The position numbers and the translations under genes are program-made. Shown here piece after piece: positions 22,950 through 36,764 of a DNA stretch of 64,000 bases; the first letter of the stretch is position 1; every line of letters starts with the position of its first letter. Origin of the DNA: Sinohyriopsis cumingii (Eukaryota; Mollusca; Bivalvia; Unionida; Unionidae). The stretch covers positions 58,465,180-58,529,179 of the forward strand of contig CM068831.1 of the NCBI GenBank assembly GCA_028554795.2, written 5' to 3'. The notes under the pieces were generated by a model, which was given only the letters and a program-made list of their open reading frames with translations, searched no databases and was not told the DNA's origin.

Positions 22950-23546
22950 ATGCCAGCAGCTTCAGCTTTGTACAACAACCTTATGGGAAGTTGGTATTGG
23001 ATGGTGGATGGATTGAATGTAGCAGAAAGGCTTGAACAGGAATGGAGGCATGCAGTGACAAAAGACTTCGTCTCAAGACAAGTAACCAGCCTCCACTTAG
23101 CCATCGATATAGTAAAAGAAATGATAGAGGATGAGGAGAAGAGAATCAGAGGTTTAATTAACCCACCGTATGTGAAAGTGGGTAAGTTGAAAGAAGCGAT
23201 AGTTTATGTGACAAGTGTAAGGTGTTTTTTAGAAGACATTGTGGAATGGACAGATTGGTCTTTTGTGAAGTGGGGCTTAGACAAGCTTAAGAAAGCGGAA
23301 GAAGTAATGAGGAATGTGCTGACCGAAGAGGTCAAGAAGATCAAAGAAAAGTGGTCAAAGGAAAGAAAAGAAGAAGAAAATAGAAAGAAAAAGGAAGAAC
23401 TAGAGAAACTAAATGCAAACTGGATGAAAATCCAAGAGAAGTTCCGAGCCATGGGTCACCCGGACTGGTTGCCGGAAACAGAAAAGAAAAAGAAGAAAGG
23501 AATGATGGACAAAATAAGAGGATGGTGGAAGAAGTTAAGAAGTTAA
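22950..23546 (+). CDS. Helical charged protein, right terminal gene 3
   Basis: 198 residues (AACAAGAAGATG start). The N-terminal 120 residues are folded-looking and helical, with Trp-rich spots (GSWYWMVDG, VEWTDWSFVKWG). A long Lys/Glu coiled coil (about 125-165) and a basic Trp-containing C-terminus (IRGWWKKLRS) follow. No known domain recognised. The stop lies 18 nt before the stem-loop in the right TIR, so its mRNA 3' end is formed by the TIR itself. Confidence 0.75.
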   Translation: MPAASALYNNLMGSWYWMVDGLNVAERLEQEWRHAVTKDFVSRQVTSLHLAIDIVKEMIEDEEKRIRGLINPPYVKVGKLKEAIVYVTSVRCFLEDIVEWTDWSFVKWGLDKLKKAEEVMRNVLTEEVKKIKEKWSKERKEEENRKKKEELEKLNANWMKIQEKFRAMGHPDWLPETEKKKKKGMMDKIRGWWKKLRS

Positions 23547-23554
23547 AAGAAGAA

Positions 23555-23842
23555 AAAACCCAAAGGCCCTTTTCAGGGCCCCCATATTTCTCGAAAAGAG
23601 ATAGCCTTTCCATTGCCTACCCCTTTTTTTAAAAAAAATTTTTTTAAAATTTAAAAAAAAATCCCATGTTAAATTCCCCTTGTACGTAGAGTGACCCACG
23701 ATTTATTCCCATGTTAAATTCCCCTTGTACGTAGATTGACCCACGATTTTTCGCCATGTTAAATTTCCATTGTACGTAGATTGACCCAGGGGTGTTTTTA
23801 ATGGTAATTCCCATTGTACGTAGGGTGACCCCATTCACTACT
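23555..23842 (-). repeat. Right terminal inverted repeat with 45-bp iterons
   Basis: Inverted match to 3564-3851 with the four TACGTA-containing iterons in mirror order and the histone-type stem-loop in its inner part. Ends ...CATTCACTACT next to the target duplication. Confidence 0.95.
23565..23601 (+). terminator. Histone-type 3' end signal in the right TIR
   Basis: CCAAA-GGCCCT-TTTC-AGGGCC (stem-loop 23565-23580), then CCCATA, and AAAAGAGA (23594-23601) 13 nt later. The CCAAA 5' flank is also as in animal histone genes. It serves the 22950 gene. Confidence 0.85.
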
Positions 23843-23848
23843 CAGATA
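23843..23848. repeat. Right target-site duplication (CAGATA)
   Basis: Exact copy of 3558-3563, directly outside the right TIR. Confidence 0.95.
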
Positions 23849-24041
23849 TCTATTCCTACAAGAAAATCGGTATTACTGATCCACTTTAGGAAATATTTAG
23901 CTGTAAGAAAGAAAAAGCTTAAATCTTTATTACCATATATAATGGGGACTGAGAAGGAAAGGGTCCATTGAAGACTGCGACAGTTTGAAATGTAGTGATA
24001 CAGATATTTTTGCGAAGCAAATCACCATTTACCTAGTGGTT

Positions 24042-24064
24042 ATGTGTGTGTGTGTGCGTGTGTA

Positions 24065-24100
<36 letters not shown>
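24042..24100. repeat. (GT)n microsatellite
   Basis: GT repeats with a few interruptions. Confidence 0.9.
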
Positions 24101-24105
<5 letters not shown>

Positions 24106-24129
24106 CTTTATTTAAATTCAGTAACTGGC

Positions 24130-24700
24130 TTATGTTAATAGTCAAAGCACATGAACAATTGAGTACCTCAAGGATCTATTTTAGGGCTACTACTATTTAT
24201 TATGTTAATAAATATTTTGCATTTGCATACAGTAAATGTTGAATCTGATCTCCATGCTGATTACACCACCTTATATTATTAGCTTGTCAGCAACTCCAGT
24301 AAAAAAGATACATAATGCCCTTGTAAAACTCTCTGAATGGTGTCAACATAAATGAATGGTTATTAATTTAGACAAAACCAAATCTATGCCGATAACCTCT
24401 AAACAGAAAGGTAGCAGAATTAAAGATAATATTCTCCACTTCTATTTTAATGATGTGCAACTGAAAAAAAGATAATTTTTTAGGAGTTAAACAAGCATAT
24501 CAGCAATGTTGCCAAAATGATGAAAAGAATTTTTAACTTTAAACCACAGGACAATGTTTTATGAAAGTTATATTCAACCTCATCTGGACTACTGCAACAT
24601 CATATGGGGTTTCGCTTCTATAACACATGTGTTAAAAGTGTAAAGAATGTAGTAAAAAGATATAAAATATCAATGCAGTTTCTAGCCTATTGACTCTACG
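24130..24700 (+). mobile_element. Decayed non-LTR retrotransposon (reverse transcriptase remnant)
   Basis: Broken frames still show the reverse transcriptase words VPQGSILG followed by a hydrophobic stretch (about 24162-24220), ADYTT (about 24260), and IQPHLDYCNIIWG (about 24570-24610). Many stops and frameshifts; clearly dead. Clade not assignable. Confidence 0.65.
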
Positions 24701-24904
24701 CTCTCTCATCCAATAACATTCTTCTTCATAAGCTCAAAACAGAATTGTATACAAATATTCTGTCTTTCTAGGGTAGAATCATTTGGAACTGTGTACCAAA
24801 ATATGCTAAACAAGCATTATCAGTGCCTTCCTTTCATTATAGATGTTGGAATTAGATGCAATCTAGATAATGTCCTTAAACGGTTATGGCCTAATTTGTG
24901 GCAT

Positions 24905-24906
<2 letters not shown>

Positions 24907-24957
<51 letters not shown>

Positions 24958-24960
24958 TGC

Positions 24961-24992
<32 letters not shown>

Positions 24993-24993
24993 A
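24907..24993. repeat. (GT)n/(GC-GT) microsatellite
   Basis: GT repeats with a central block of GTGC units (CGTG x6). Confidence 0.9.
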
Positions 24994-27900
24994 CAATGCT
25001 CTGTGTGCTGAACATGTATTTAGTTTGCTCTTGTAAACACCAATCCATTATACCACATATGCATGATGTTTGTTTCACAGTTGTATTTTATATATTTGCC
25101 CGCACTTAAGTAGATAATTGGGAGCCACAAGTGAAAATAGTTTTTGTACTAATTGTGTTACCCTCATTAAAAAGATATTACTAGTATTAGTATTATTATT
25201 ATTAATAGTAGTAGTAGTAATAGTTGTAGTATGCAAGGCCGATTTTCACAGTAACGTCAACAACTATTTCAGTCAAAGTACGCCACGCATTAGTTAGAAT
25301 AGCGGTCAAGAAAGCATCACGTGATACTAGGATCCCCTTTGTTCTGTAGAGATATCGTGCACGCCTTAGTTCTTGATTAATACTTGATTAGCTCAATAAT
25401 CAGAAAAGGTCGAGTCCTTTCTAGTGATTCAGAATCTGTGGTGTATGTGGTCGCTATATATGCGAATTAAATCCGCATTCAGCAGTTATATGCCAGTCCT
25501 TGAAGAGAGAGAAAGAGAGGGGAGGGGAATCAATGATTTATTTATAGCTTCTTCTTAGGATTAGCAGAGTGCAAAACCATTTATTCTAAAACAGACAGTA
25601 CCTTGAGGATTATGAGAAATTACTCAAGGACGTGAACCTTTAAATACATTTGTCCGATTATGTGACACTTTCAGGGATTTTAGTGATATCTTACTTTCAT
25701 TGAATATACTTTGAACTAAAATCTGTTGGACTATTAGAATATTGGTTCATCAGTGTGCTAGCATAGCACATAAGCACATTATACCTTCTTTTGAAATGTA
25801 TTTGGATAGTTTCTGGATTAATGTGAAACTGATGGTACAATTCTGGATAATATTCAGACTCATACACTGTAAGTTAGTTTTTAATTCTTTCCATTGTTTG
25901 AGTTTATATTTTAGGGAAATAAATTTATATTTTGGAAAATTGAATGTGTGTTAGATTTTACCCTGTCTTGTTACTTAGTATAAGCCCCTAGACGTAACAA
26001 AATTATATCCGCTGTTTTGATGAAGCCGAGTCACAAAACACATCTTGGACTTTTGCCTTACAAATGACTGAATAGTATAAACATACTGACTAAATGAACG
26101 ATGATATTTAATCATTCATGCATGGATTGCGTAAATTCAGATATCAACTAGATACAAAATCTCTCGAAATTATAAACACTTCGTTTAGTCGACATCGTTT
26201 GGAGGACGGTACTGTAGTTTGGGATATTTAACGTAACTTTAGATGGACTAGTATATGGAGATACGTTGTTATCAAGTGAAGCTGTTATTAGTTTTTGACG
26301 GCATGAATAATTATTGAAGAAACAACAACATGACATGTAATAGCTTTTCTCGAATCAGGTGAACATCAATTCCGCGCTGATTAGTTCAACGAGACAGTAG
26401 ATTTAAGGACGTAAAGCCTATGAACTCTCTTTCTATTAATGTCCATATTTTTTCTATAATTCATAATATATCATTCGCAGTTACATTTGATTCTATTCGT
26501 ACTTTCATCGCCATAATGCTTGATGAACTGATTGTACACTTTGATAGCAGCAATGTTCAACTTTTTTATGAAGTTCTTGGCCAAGGAAATACGGGCCAGT
26601 AATATTTGAGAAAATTCGAAATATGTGCTTAAGCAACTCAACCTGGTCTGGAATTTTCATGAATTTTTAGTAAAGAACGCTACTTCACACTCTATCGCTG
26701 GAAATAAAAGTTGCAACAAAACTAACCTATACAAGTTAGCAGATATATTTTACTCATATTCTAAACATTATTTGCAAGTCTATATGTCAGACCAGGTAAA
26801 ACTATTCAAGTGCACTCTTTTGAAAAGTTTACGAGATGATTCCAAACATTTGAAATACAGTCCAACATTATGTCTATAAATCCGGTATTTAAGTCAATTC
26901 GAACTATTTAACGCAGAGGATAAAAACTCTTGGAGTTTACTTAAATTGCCCCGTACATTTTACAGAATTTTGTAAAGCTTTCCAGTGGATCGCTAACACT
27001 AACGCTTTAATAGTCCGAGTTTAGGAACTAAACAGTAATGGTCTGATGTAGGCCTATCTAACGCTGGACCGAGTTGTCTTAGGTCGACTTGTCTAAATTA
27101 CAAGCTGTTTATGAACTTTGAGATAAGAAATTATTTTCTAAGTAATTAATTGAAGTCGACATAGGAATTCAATGACAATAAACGGTAAGTAACACATGAA
27201 GAAAAACAATTTTATCAAACCTATCGACATCGTTATAACAATCGCTGTATCGTGTAACTAAATGTCTTTAATGTCAACCGCACTTGCGGTATTTTCGAAT
27301 TATTGTGGACATTTAGCTGTTATTGTGGATTTGAAGCCTAAGTCAGCTTGAGTGAAGGTTTCCTGTGAAATATATAGGCATTAGCCGTTTTGTGTCTAGA
27401 TTTTGTAATTTAAGTAAACAACATACACTCATACGCCATTTGAAAGGTACGTTGAACTGAAGCAATCTAAAAACATCGTTAACACACCAGCGAGCTATCT
27501 ATTTGCCCCTGAAATGTTAAATTTGCGCATTTTCGCTTAATCTTGGTATCCATTGTCTCTAAGAGAATGGATTATTCTACCTTTGCTGTAGGTTAACATC
27601 AATTCCTCGTTCAAAATATACTTAGATTATATAATATCCACATTTTCAATTTGCATTGTAATGAATTAATAATGTACCATGAAATGTAAATTAATTCCAT
27701 TTTCCTCCATAACTCACATGAACTCCGCTTACTTTTCACACCTTATATTTCTATGCAAAATATAATTCAACTGAGTTGACTGTCTGAAGAATTTACACGT
27801 AATTTTCCTGTTGAAGTAAGACGCAATTATATATTTGTTTAGAACAGTGTGTATGTGTCTAAATCTTCAAATGAATTTCATGTCATCTTACCGTCTATGT

Positions 27901-29327
27901 AAAGAAAAGAGGCTCCTGCAAAAAGACAGTGATCCAACGATAAGGCCTAATAGTCACCGTAGAAAATTCCGAATTTACAAGACACAAATGTATGTTAATC
28001 AAACATCAGTGGATTCTAGATTGATACTGTGTAACGGATCTTTGTACCGTACCCGATGTGTCTTGATGAATGAAAACACATTTTCACATCAATCAATGTT
28101 GTATGCTTCCTTGATTTTCTTGTCGCACGTCGAGTCCCAATGCATACAAGTAATGCTTGTAGAGTTCTGTAAATAAGTTTGATTTAGTTGCACCAGCAAG
28201 CTTTCGCGAAATGGACAGAAGCAACAGTAGTCCTACGGTGAAAGTGACACTGAATTTGGTAGTAATTATAGTGGTTTTAGTTACCGTTTTCTGTCGTGGT
28301 CGTGGTGATAGTAGTAGTAGACGAGAAATAAGAGTATCAGTGGTCGTGGTGGTGGTTGTGGTAGCGGCAGCAGTAGTAGTGTGTTGGTGATAGTGGTACT
28401 GGTGATTGAAGTAGCATTAGCAACGTAAAAGTGTATAAGACAAGATCTCCAACCACGTATGTAATGTTTCCTTTATTGGCCTGATCGATTGATCGTGCTA
28501 TTTACATTACTGTTTTCTTTCCTTGTTTTATGTCCTCACGTATTACCGTTTGACAGTAATCACATATTTCGCACAACAAAACTATCAATCATTCTGGGTA
28601 AACCGCAGTTTTTTGCTAGGCGAATTTCAGAACATAAAGTACGTCAGACTTTAATTTGCAAATTTTCTATTGGTAATTTTGTACCTCTAACATTTGCGTG
28701 TACTTCGCGTGCCCTTCGAATTAGCTGTTCCACCCAGACAGGCATAGTAGAAAGGGGTTGGGCTGCATCGGCTAAGACGTAATAAACACAAAAGCAGATA
28801 AACTTAATTCGTCAGGAAGCGTTTGTCTTTCTATTTCAAAGTCGGCATGAGACGTTAAAAGTATCAATACAGTAGAATTTACAAATAGTTTCAATGTCAA
28901 AATATGGGGCGTGAAAAACGCATACTAACCTAAATTAAAAAATTACCTTTCGTCAATAAACTCACATTTCAGAGTGAGAAAGAACACAATTTTGCTTTGT
29001 ATACCCCCACCAAAGAAAGCCACGAAGTTTGACGAACATTAGTAATATAGAAAACAAAGATGCCGATTCAGGATCTATCCTAGATTCATAAACTTTAGTT
29101 ACAAAGACTCAGTGCTACCTCATGGAAAGTGTAATCACCTAAAGTAAGTATGAAGTATACTAGAGGTATTACGGCATTGATTAAATGGTATCCCTATTTT
29201 CTATACTGCTTGTACTTTTTTAAATATACGAACTGTCTGCACTTTCTAGGTATAAAACGGTATTGAGAATAATGTGCGGAATATAACTGGCTGGATTAAG
29301 AGAACGAGTGTAATATTTCCTTAAAGG
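24994..29327. other. Non-coding host DNA
   Basis: No ORF here has a recognisable domain, signal peptide or splice context. 28260-28400 is a GT/GG-rich degenerate (GTG/GTA)n tract. Confidence 0.45.
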
Positions 29328-30370
<1,043 letters not shown>

Positions 30371-30599
30371 AAGGTCTACTAGAGTCAAATACACATTATA
30401 TATCATAATGTTCATTTTTCGCTAAATAACTCAGAAACAAATTATTTTAGATGTAGCTTTTAACTCACAGAGGAGAAAATTAAGATTATTTGAGCATACA
30501 TCGATGTTTTACGAAAAACGCTCCGGAAATATTTATACACTTCCGGTGCAAAATCGGATTTCCGGAAGTCCCTCAAGTTTAGTGTATGTGATGATCGTG

Positions 30600-32111
<1,512 letters not shown>

Positions 32112-33746
32112 TGTGAGAGCCTGGACAGCCGTCGACTTGTCTGGCCTCAGAGACTGGCTGCATAGAGAAGTTGGTAACTATCAAGTGACTGGTTTCCTGT
32201 CCATTTCCTCTAGTGCTGCCATCAACTCTTCAAAATATTCTGAAAGAAGAAATGTTTTCCCACCATAATTTAAGAAAGAAGAATTCATCCTCTGCCCATA
32301 TGCACGCTGAAATTTGTTATAATAAAAATTGTAAATAGGAATAAAAGTTAAAATGGTATTCATTTTAATAAATATAAATAGTGTTTGAATGTATAAATAT
32401 TTTGTTTCGATATATGATTTTGAATATGTGCTACAAATATAAATCTGCACCAACTTTATTTTGGAGTTTGTTTTGATTAAATAGTAATATTAAGAATTTG
32501 ATAGCACCATCAAATCAGTAATGATTTCATACATGCTGAAGTCATGCAATTTGCACTACCCTTTTCCGGAGCTATTTGAGTTGAAGTTGGGTCACTTTTA
32601 TCTGGTTTGTATATTGAATCATCAGACTCCCTTATCATGGAACACTCATCATCATCATCATGAACATCAGCATCAGGGTCTGTTTCCGGTTCATCAAAAC
32701 TGTCTATTTGGTCTCCATTTCACTATCTGTAGGAACTTCTAAAGGACAATGAATGCCTTTGCTTCTTCCCTGTACGTGCCGGACATTTACCTGACAACCA
32801 GTGAAAAGTGAAATATCATACATGTGTATACTGATTATCATGGTTTTCACACAGATGATTAATTCTCATGAATATGCTTATCAATAAAAGTGTATTATTG
32901 TTCAGTAACGAAAAGTGGACAAGTGCGTTGTATACTGAGACAATTGCTTACACGATCACGCTGAACGTAATTAATAAAATGTTACCTGTGTCATTTGTTT
33001 GTTAATTTGTAATGGTGAGATTATAACACTGAGTCACTTTACATCATTGAATTACAACAGTACAAATGCATAGCATGAATGAAATAATTACTAAACTTGA
33101 TGAGTCGAAATATCTCGTAGTGGAGTGTGTATTCAGTCACGGAACTAGTTATTAACTTATTATTATTACCATAATTAAAATTGTTTTCCTCTCACTAATG
33201 CTTGAATTCTCTTGGATCTCTTCAGTATCCTGTCAGTCCGACATTCAACAACAATACTGCATGATGGTGTGTCTAGTCCCTGAAACATGTGTTAGATATG
33301 ATGGTATACTTTAAGTTTTATGAATGGTTGAGCAATAAAAGACAAATGCATCAAACCTCTTTTCGTTACTTATAGAAACTATGGCTGATCATAATGTTTG
33401 ACATATAACCAACACATTGCAGAGTTTTTCCGCAGTAAATAATGTCATATCTTTATTTATTTACTAGTATGAAGCTATACCAACCATTTGAACGCTGGAA
33501 ATGCATGGAAAGTTCTCGGCGACATCAATATGCTCACCAGGATATGTCACACTATCTATTGTTGATTGTGTGATTGGTGTATTTTGGTTTCTCTCTTGTA
33601 CATTATCTTCTGGATGCTGGTTTTGAAAAATCTCTTTCAACACCTAACAAAAAGATATAAATAAATCGAGCAGCATTAGAAGTTTACGTCATAAACAGTA
33701 GTGAAGGCTAAATTCTTCTTATATTGCCTTATATGATTCTGTACAC

Positions 33747-33750
33747 AATG

Positions 33751-33789
<39 letters not shown>
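33747..33789. repeat. (TAA)n microsatellite
   Basis: About 14 TAA units. Confidence 0.9.
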
Positions 33790-34115
33790 TACTTTCCACA
33801 TCGAACAAACAATGCTATTCATATTTGCAATCAATGGGTTGTGGGTGTGAATCCGACATAGACCAAGATCCACTGACACAGTTGTGTATATCCAAATAAG
33901 GAAGGTAATTTACTCCCAGAGCCTCAGAACTCATTAGTCTTTGCAATTAAACACAATCAATACACCAACTATTCACACCATTTAAGCATGAGAAAAACAC
34001 TTGTAATATATGATTATTATTATTATTGTTGAAAACAGCAACAGACAGGAAACACGCCACGGCATCCACAAGAATTTTTTCTAGGGTGAGGTCCAAACAA
34101 TGTGGAGGTGGGGCA

Positions 34116-34118
<3 letters not shown>

Positions 34119-34200
<82 letters not shown>

Positions 34201-34229
34201 TGATTTCGACTTTGCACCCTTTGCACCAT

Positions 34230-34259
<30 letters not shown>
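34119..34259. repeat. (AT)n and (CA)n microsatellites
   Basis: (AT)n at 34119-34195 and (CA)n at 34231-34259, separated by about 35 bp. Confidence 0.9.
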
Positions 34260-34260
<1 letters not shown>

Positions 34261-34474
34261 CATGATAAAGCAGGTTTAATATTTTTGGGGGTAAGGGTGG
34301 ACCTATTACAATTTGCAAACACCCTCCCACTAAAACCACCCTCTCGCATTAATCGCTCGTAAGTTAGGTATATTTGTGGCAAGATTGTAGGATTAACAAC
34401 AAATAATATAGCATGCTAAAATCAATAAACGTTTTACCCTTGCTTGCTCTCGTTTTTAAAAAGCTACTATCCAG

Positions 34475-34843
34475 TTACGCGTTGTTAGGCCTGCCGTAAC
34501 AATTTATTTTTGTTGATCTGGTGTGCATGTACTCTGGGTTGTCTGGTGAGAAAACACACTTGGAACTGCATTTGGCTGGAGTCTTAATCCCAAATGACTG
34601 TTTCATTTTAGAGGCGAGATCGAAATCGTCTTCTCTGTAGTGGTCACTACAGACAACTTGACTATCTCGCCTGTCACTAGTCGGCTCAGTCCAGTCTATT
34701 CTTGTCGTTCGTATCTGCGTAATCCATTGTTTCCTTGAAACAGGATTAGTAGGAAATGAGTGCAAACTCACTCCTTCTCGTGTTGCATTGCTACAACCTC
34801 CAACAATACACCTTTTTACCATTTTTTTCACACACGGCTCCAC
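34475..34843 (-). CDS. THAP zinc-finger protein or exon
   Basis: 122 residues. N-terminal THAP-type C2CH finger: C12-x4-C17, then C65-x2-H68 (VVCSDHY), with the conserved Pro31, Trp40 and following EDDF. THAP fingers bind DNA and occur in host transcription factors and in P-element-type transposases. Met8 (MVKRC) is the more usual THAP start. No transposase domain is seen nearby, so this may be the first exon of a larger gene or a domain remnant; the frame ends in a stop at 34475. Confidence 0.75.
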   Translation of the reverse strand: MEPCVKKMVKRCIVGGCSNATREGVSLHSFPTNPVSRKQWITQIRTTRIDWTEPTSDRRDSQVVCSDHYREDDFDLASKMKQSFGIKTPAKCSSKCVFSPDNPEYMHTRSTKINCYGRPNNA

Positions 34844-35089
34844 TTGTTGAACGTAACTACAATGAAAATTAGAAAACTGTGTTCCTACACTGAGTCACTT
34901 CCGCTTTGCCTTACGAAAATTACCGAGCTCGAAATCAGCTTGGAGCGTTTTGTCTTCAACGATACAAATTCGATGTTCTGTATCATTATTTTCATTGATG
35001 ATGAGGCTTATGACATAATACATATACAAATTGATTCGTGAAGGTTAAATTTATAATATAAACGAAAGTCGTGTGAGTTCACTAGTAGA

Positions 35090-35330
<241 letters not shown>

Positions 35331-35574
35331 CCTTCGTTGGGCTTTAGTTGACGTAATAAGAAAACAGTTAAAACAACGAGTTCGGGATTATTTACCATTT
35401 AACGAAATACAGGAAAAGGTTCTTGGAAAAATGTTTTTGGTATTGCTTTTCAAGATAAAAATGTAGTCCTTTAATTGATTCATAATCATTTATATCAGAT
35501 CTCACAACGTAATTAGAAGCAAAATCACTCAAGGATTCAGGTGTAACTATCTTAATAAATTTTTCAATAGTCAT

Positions 35575-35653
35575 CATGTTTGTTGGACCAACATAAAGTT
35601 TGCGTACCTTAGGAGCATGGACCAACATAAAGTTTGCGTACCTTAGGAGCATT
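35575..35653. repeat. Two-copy tandem repeat
   Basis: A block of about 39 bp (GGACCAACATAAAGTTTGCG and the following bases to GGAGCAT) is present twice in a row. Confidence 0.8.
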
Positions 35654-35865
35654 TTATAACTAGCCATATGTATAGAGCTAAACATTGCTTGCCTCACTGT
35701 TTTAATTATCTAATTAGTCTTGCTCATTTATGGGAACGATTTTTAAAGCTTGTTATAAACATCTTGAATCATTCGGATTGAGAGACAATGAAAAATGTGT
35801 GAGTGTGTGTGATTTAAATATTTAACAAAATTAATAACATTTCAGTCGTATCGCTACGATCTGCA

Positions 35866-36089
35866 GTGTGACAGTCAACAATGATATCTAGCATGATGTC
35901 CCACCCAGTAACATTATCCTGACACCAGGTCGAACAGTCCTAACACCAACCTCTTAATGCTAACATCCTAGCAAGGTAGCTGTTAGTACCATTCTATAAG
36001 TCTTTGGTATGACTCGGCTGGGGTTCGAACCCGCGACCTCTCGCAGCCGAGGCGGACGATCTAACCAATAGGCCACCGGAGCGGTGCTA
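35866..36089 (-). repeat. tRNA-derived SINE
   Basis: On the minus strand it begins with a tRNA-like head: A-box TGGCCTATTGGTTAG and B-box GGGTTCGAACCC (36021-36032). A non-tRNA body containing GACCTGGTGTCAGGATAATG follows. No tRNA 3' end. Probably a SINE; the body resembles molluscan SINE cores as I remember them (inference). Confidence 0.7.
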
Positions 36090-36714
36090 TGAAAAATAGT
36101 AAATGATTAATTTACCAGAGCCTCATAGTAAAAAACGATTTTGGCAAAAACAAAATGTCAGATATACCTGTCCTCAAAATTAAGTTAATAATGACCTACA
36201 TTATAGATCATAAATTATATGCAATCCAAGTCAAAAATGATGCGCAATATATTTAAAACATGATGTACAACAAAAGTAAAGGGTGATGTGCTAAGTAAGT
36301 AACTTATCGACGAAATATCTCAGAATTTGACATTTTTGATCTCACAAGTTCAAGAGGTCGGGGGAAAAAAATTCAAAAACATGTGCCGTAAAAAGGACAC
36401 ACTAAGCAAGTGATGCTGAAAGCAGTCGAACTAGTTCACAAAACGATAAGAGGATGATCGGCAAGGTGTGCTCTTCAACTAATGAAATATCGCATGCAGT
36501 CATAAAAATGGTATATGCTATCCAATGTGCAACTAGAAGAGAAAGCAATACTAAATTTTACGTGCAGACTTGAACACAAGCTTTGGTTTTGCGGTGATAA
36601 TGTGTGAAACAATCATCGTGCTGTATGAGATTGTCTACATCTAGCAAAACATTTTCTCTAAAACTGATTAGGTACAATTTGAAATAATCGTGTTTTTGAG
36701 ACACATAATGCTGT

Positions 36715-36716
36715 TG

Positions 36717-36764
<48 letters not shown>
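36715..36764. repeat. (TAA)n microsatellite
   Basis: About 16 TAA/ATA units. Confidence 0.9.

Larger units (their letters stand above)
3564..23842. mobile_element. Polinton/Maverick (adintovirus-like) DNA transposon, full length
   Basis: This 20.3-kb element has 288-bp TIRs beginning with AG, a perfect 6-bp target duplication, and the full Polinton gene set: protein-primed family B DNA polymerase, retroviral-type integrase, FtsK/HerA-type packaging ATPase, adenain-type cysteine protease, and major and minor capsid proteins. All core genes except the zinc-knuckle gene are on the plus strand. The only clear lesions are an in-frame stop in the polymerase and a possible one-base frameshift near 12070. 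Near-identical TIRs and the intact capsid set argue that it is young or was recently a working provirus. Confidence 0.97.

Noticed and set aside
3558..23848. Free-living virus contig or assembly chimera
   Set aside because: The exact 6-bp duplication and non-viral repeats on both sides show chromosomal integration.
28489..28782. 97-codon ORF with hydrophobic start
   Set aside because: No ATG at its first codon, no domain, no splice context; expected by chance in this length.
35392..35697. 101-codon minus-strand ORF
   Set aside because: It covers a tandem duplication and shows no recognisable domain.
36013..36089. Possible tRNA gene on the minus strand
   Set aside because: A- and B-boxes are present, but the sequence after the B-box does not complete an acceptor stem and continues into a SINE body.
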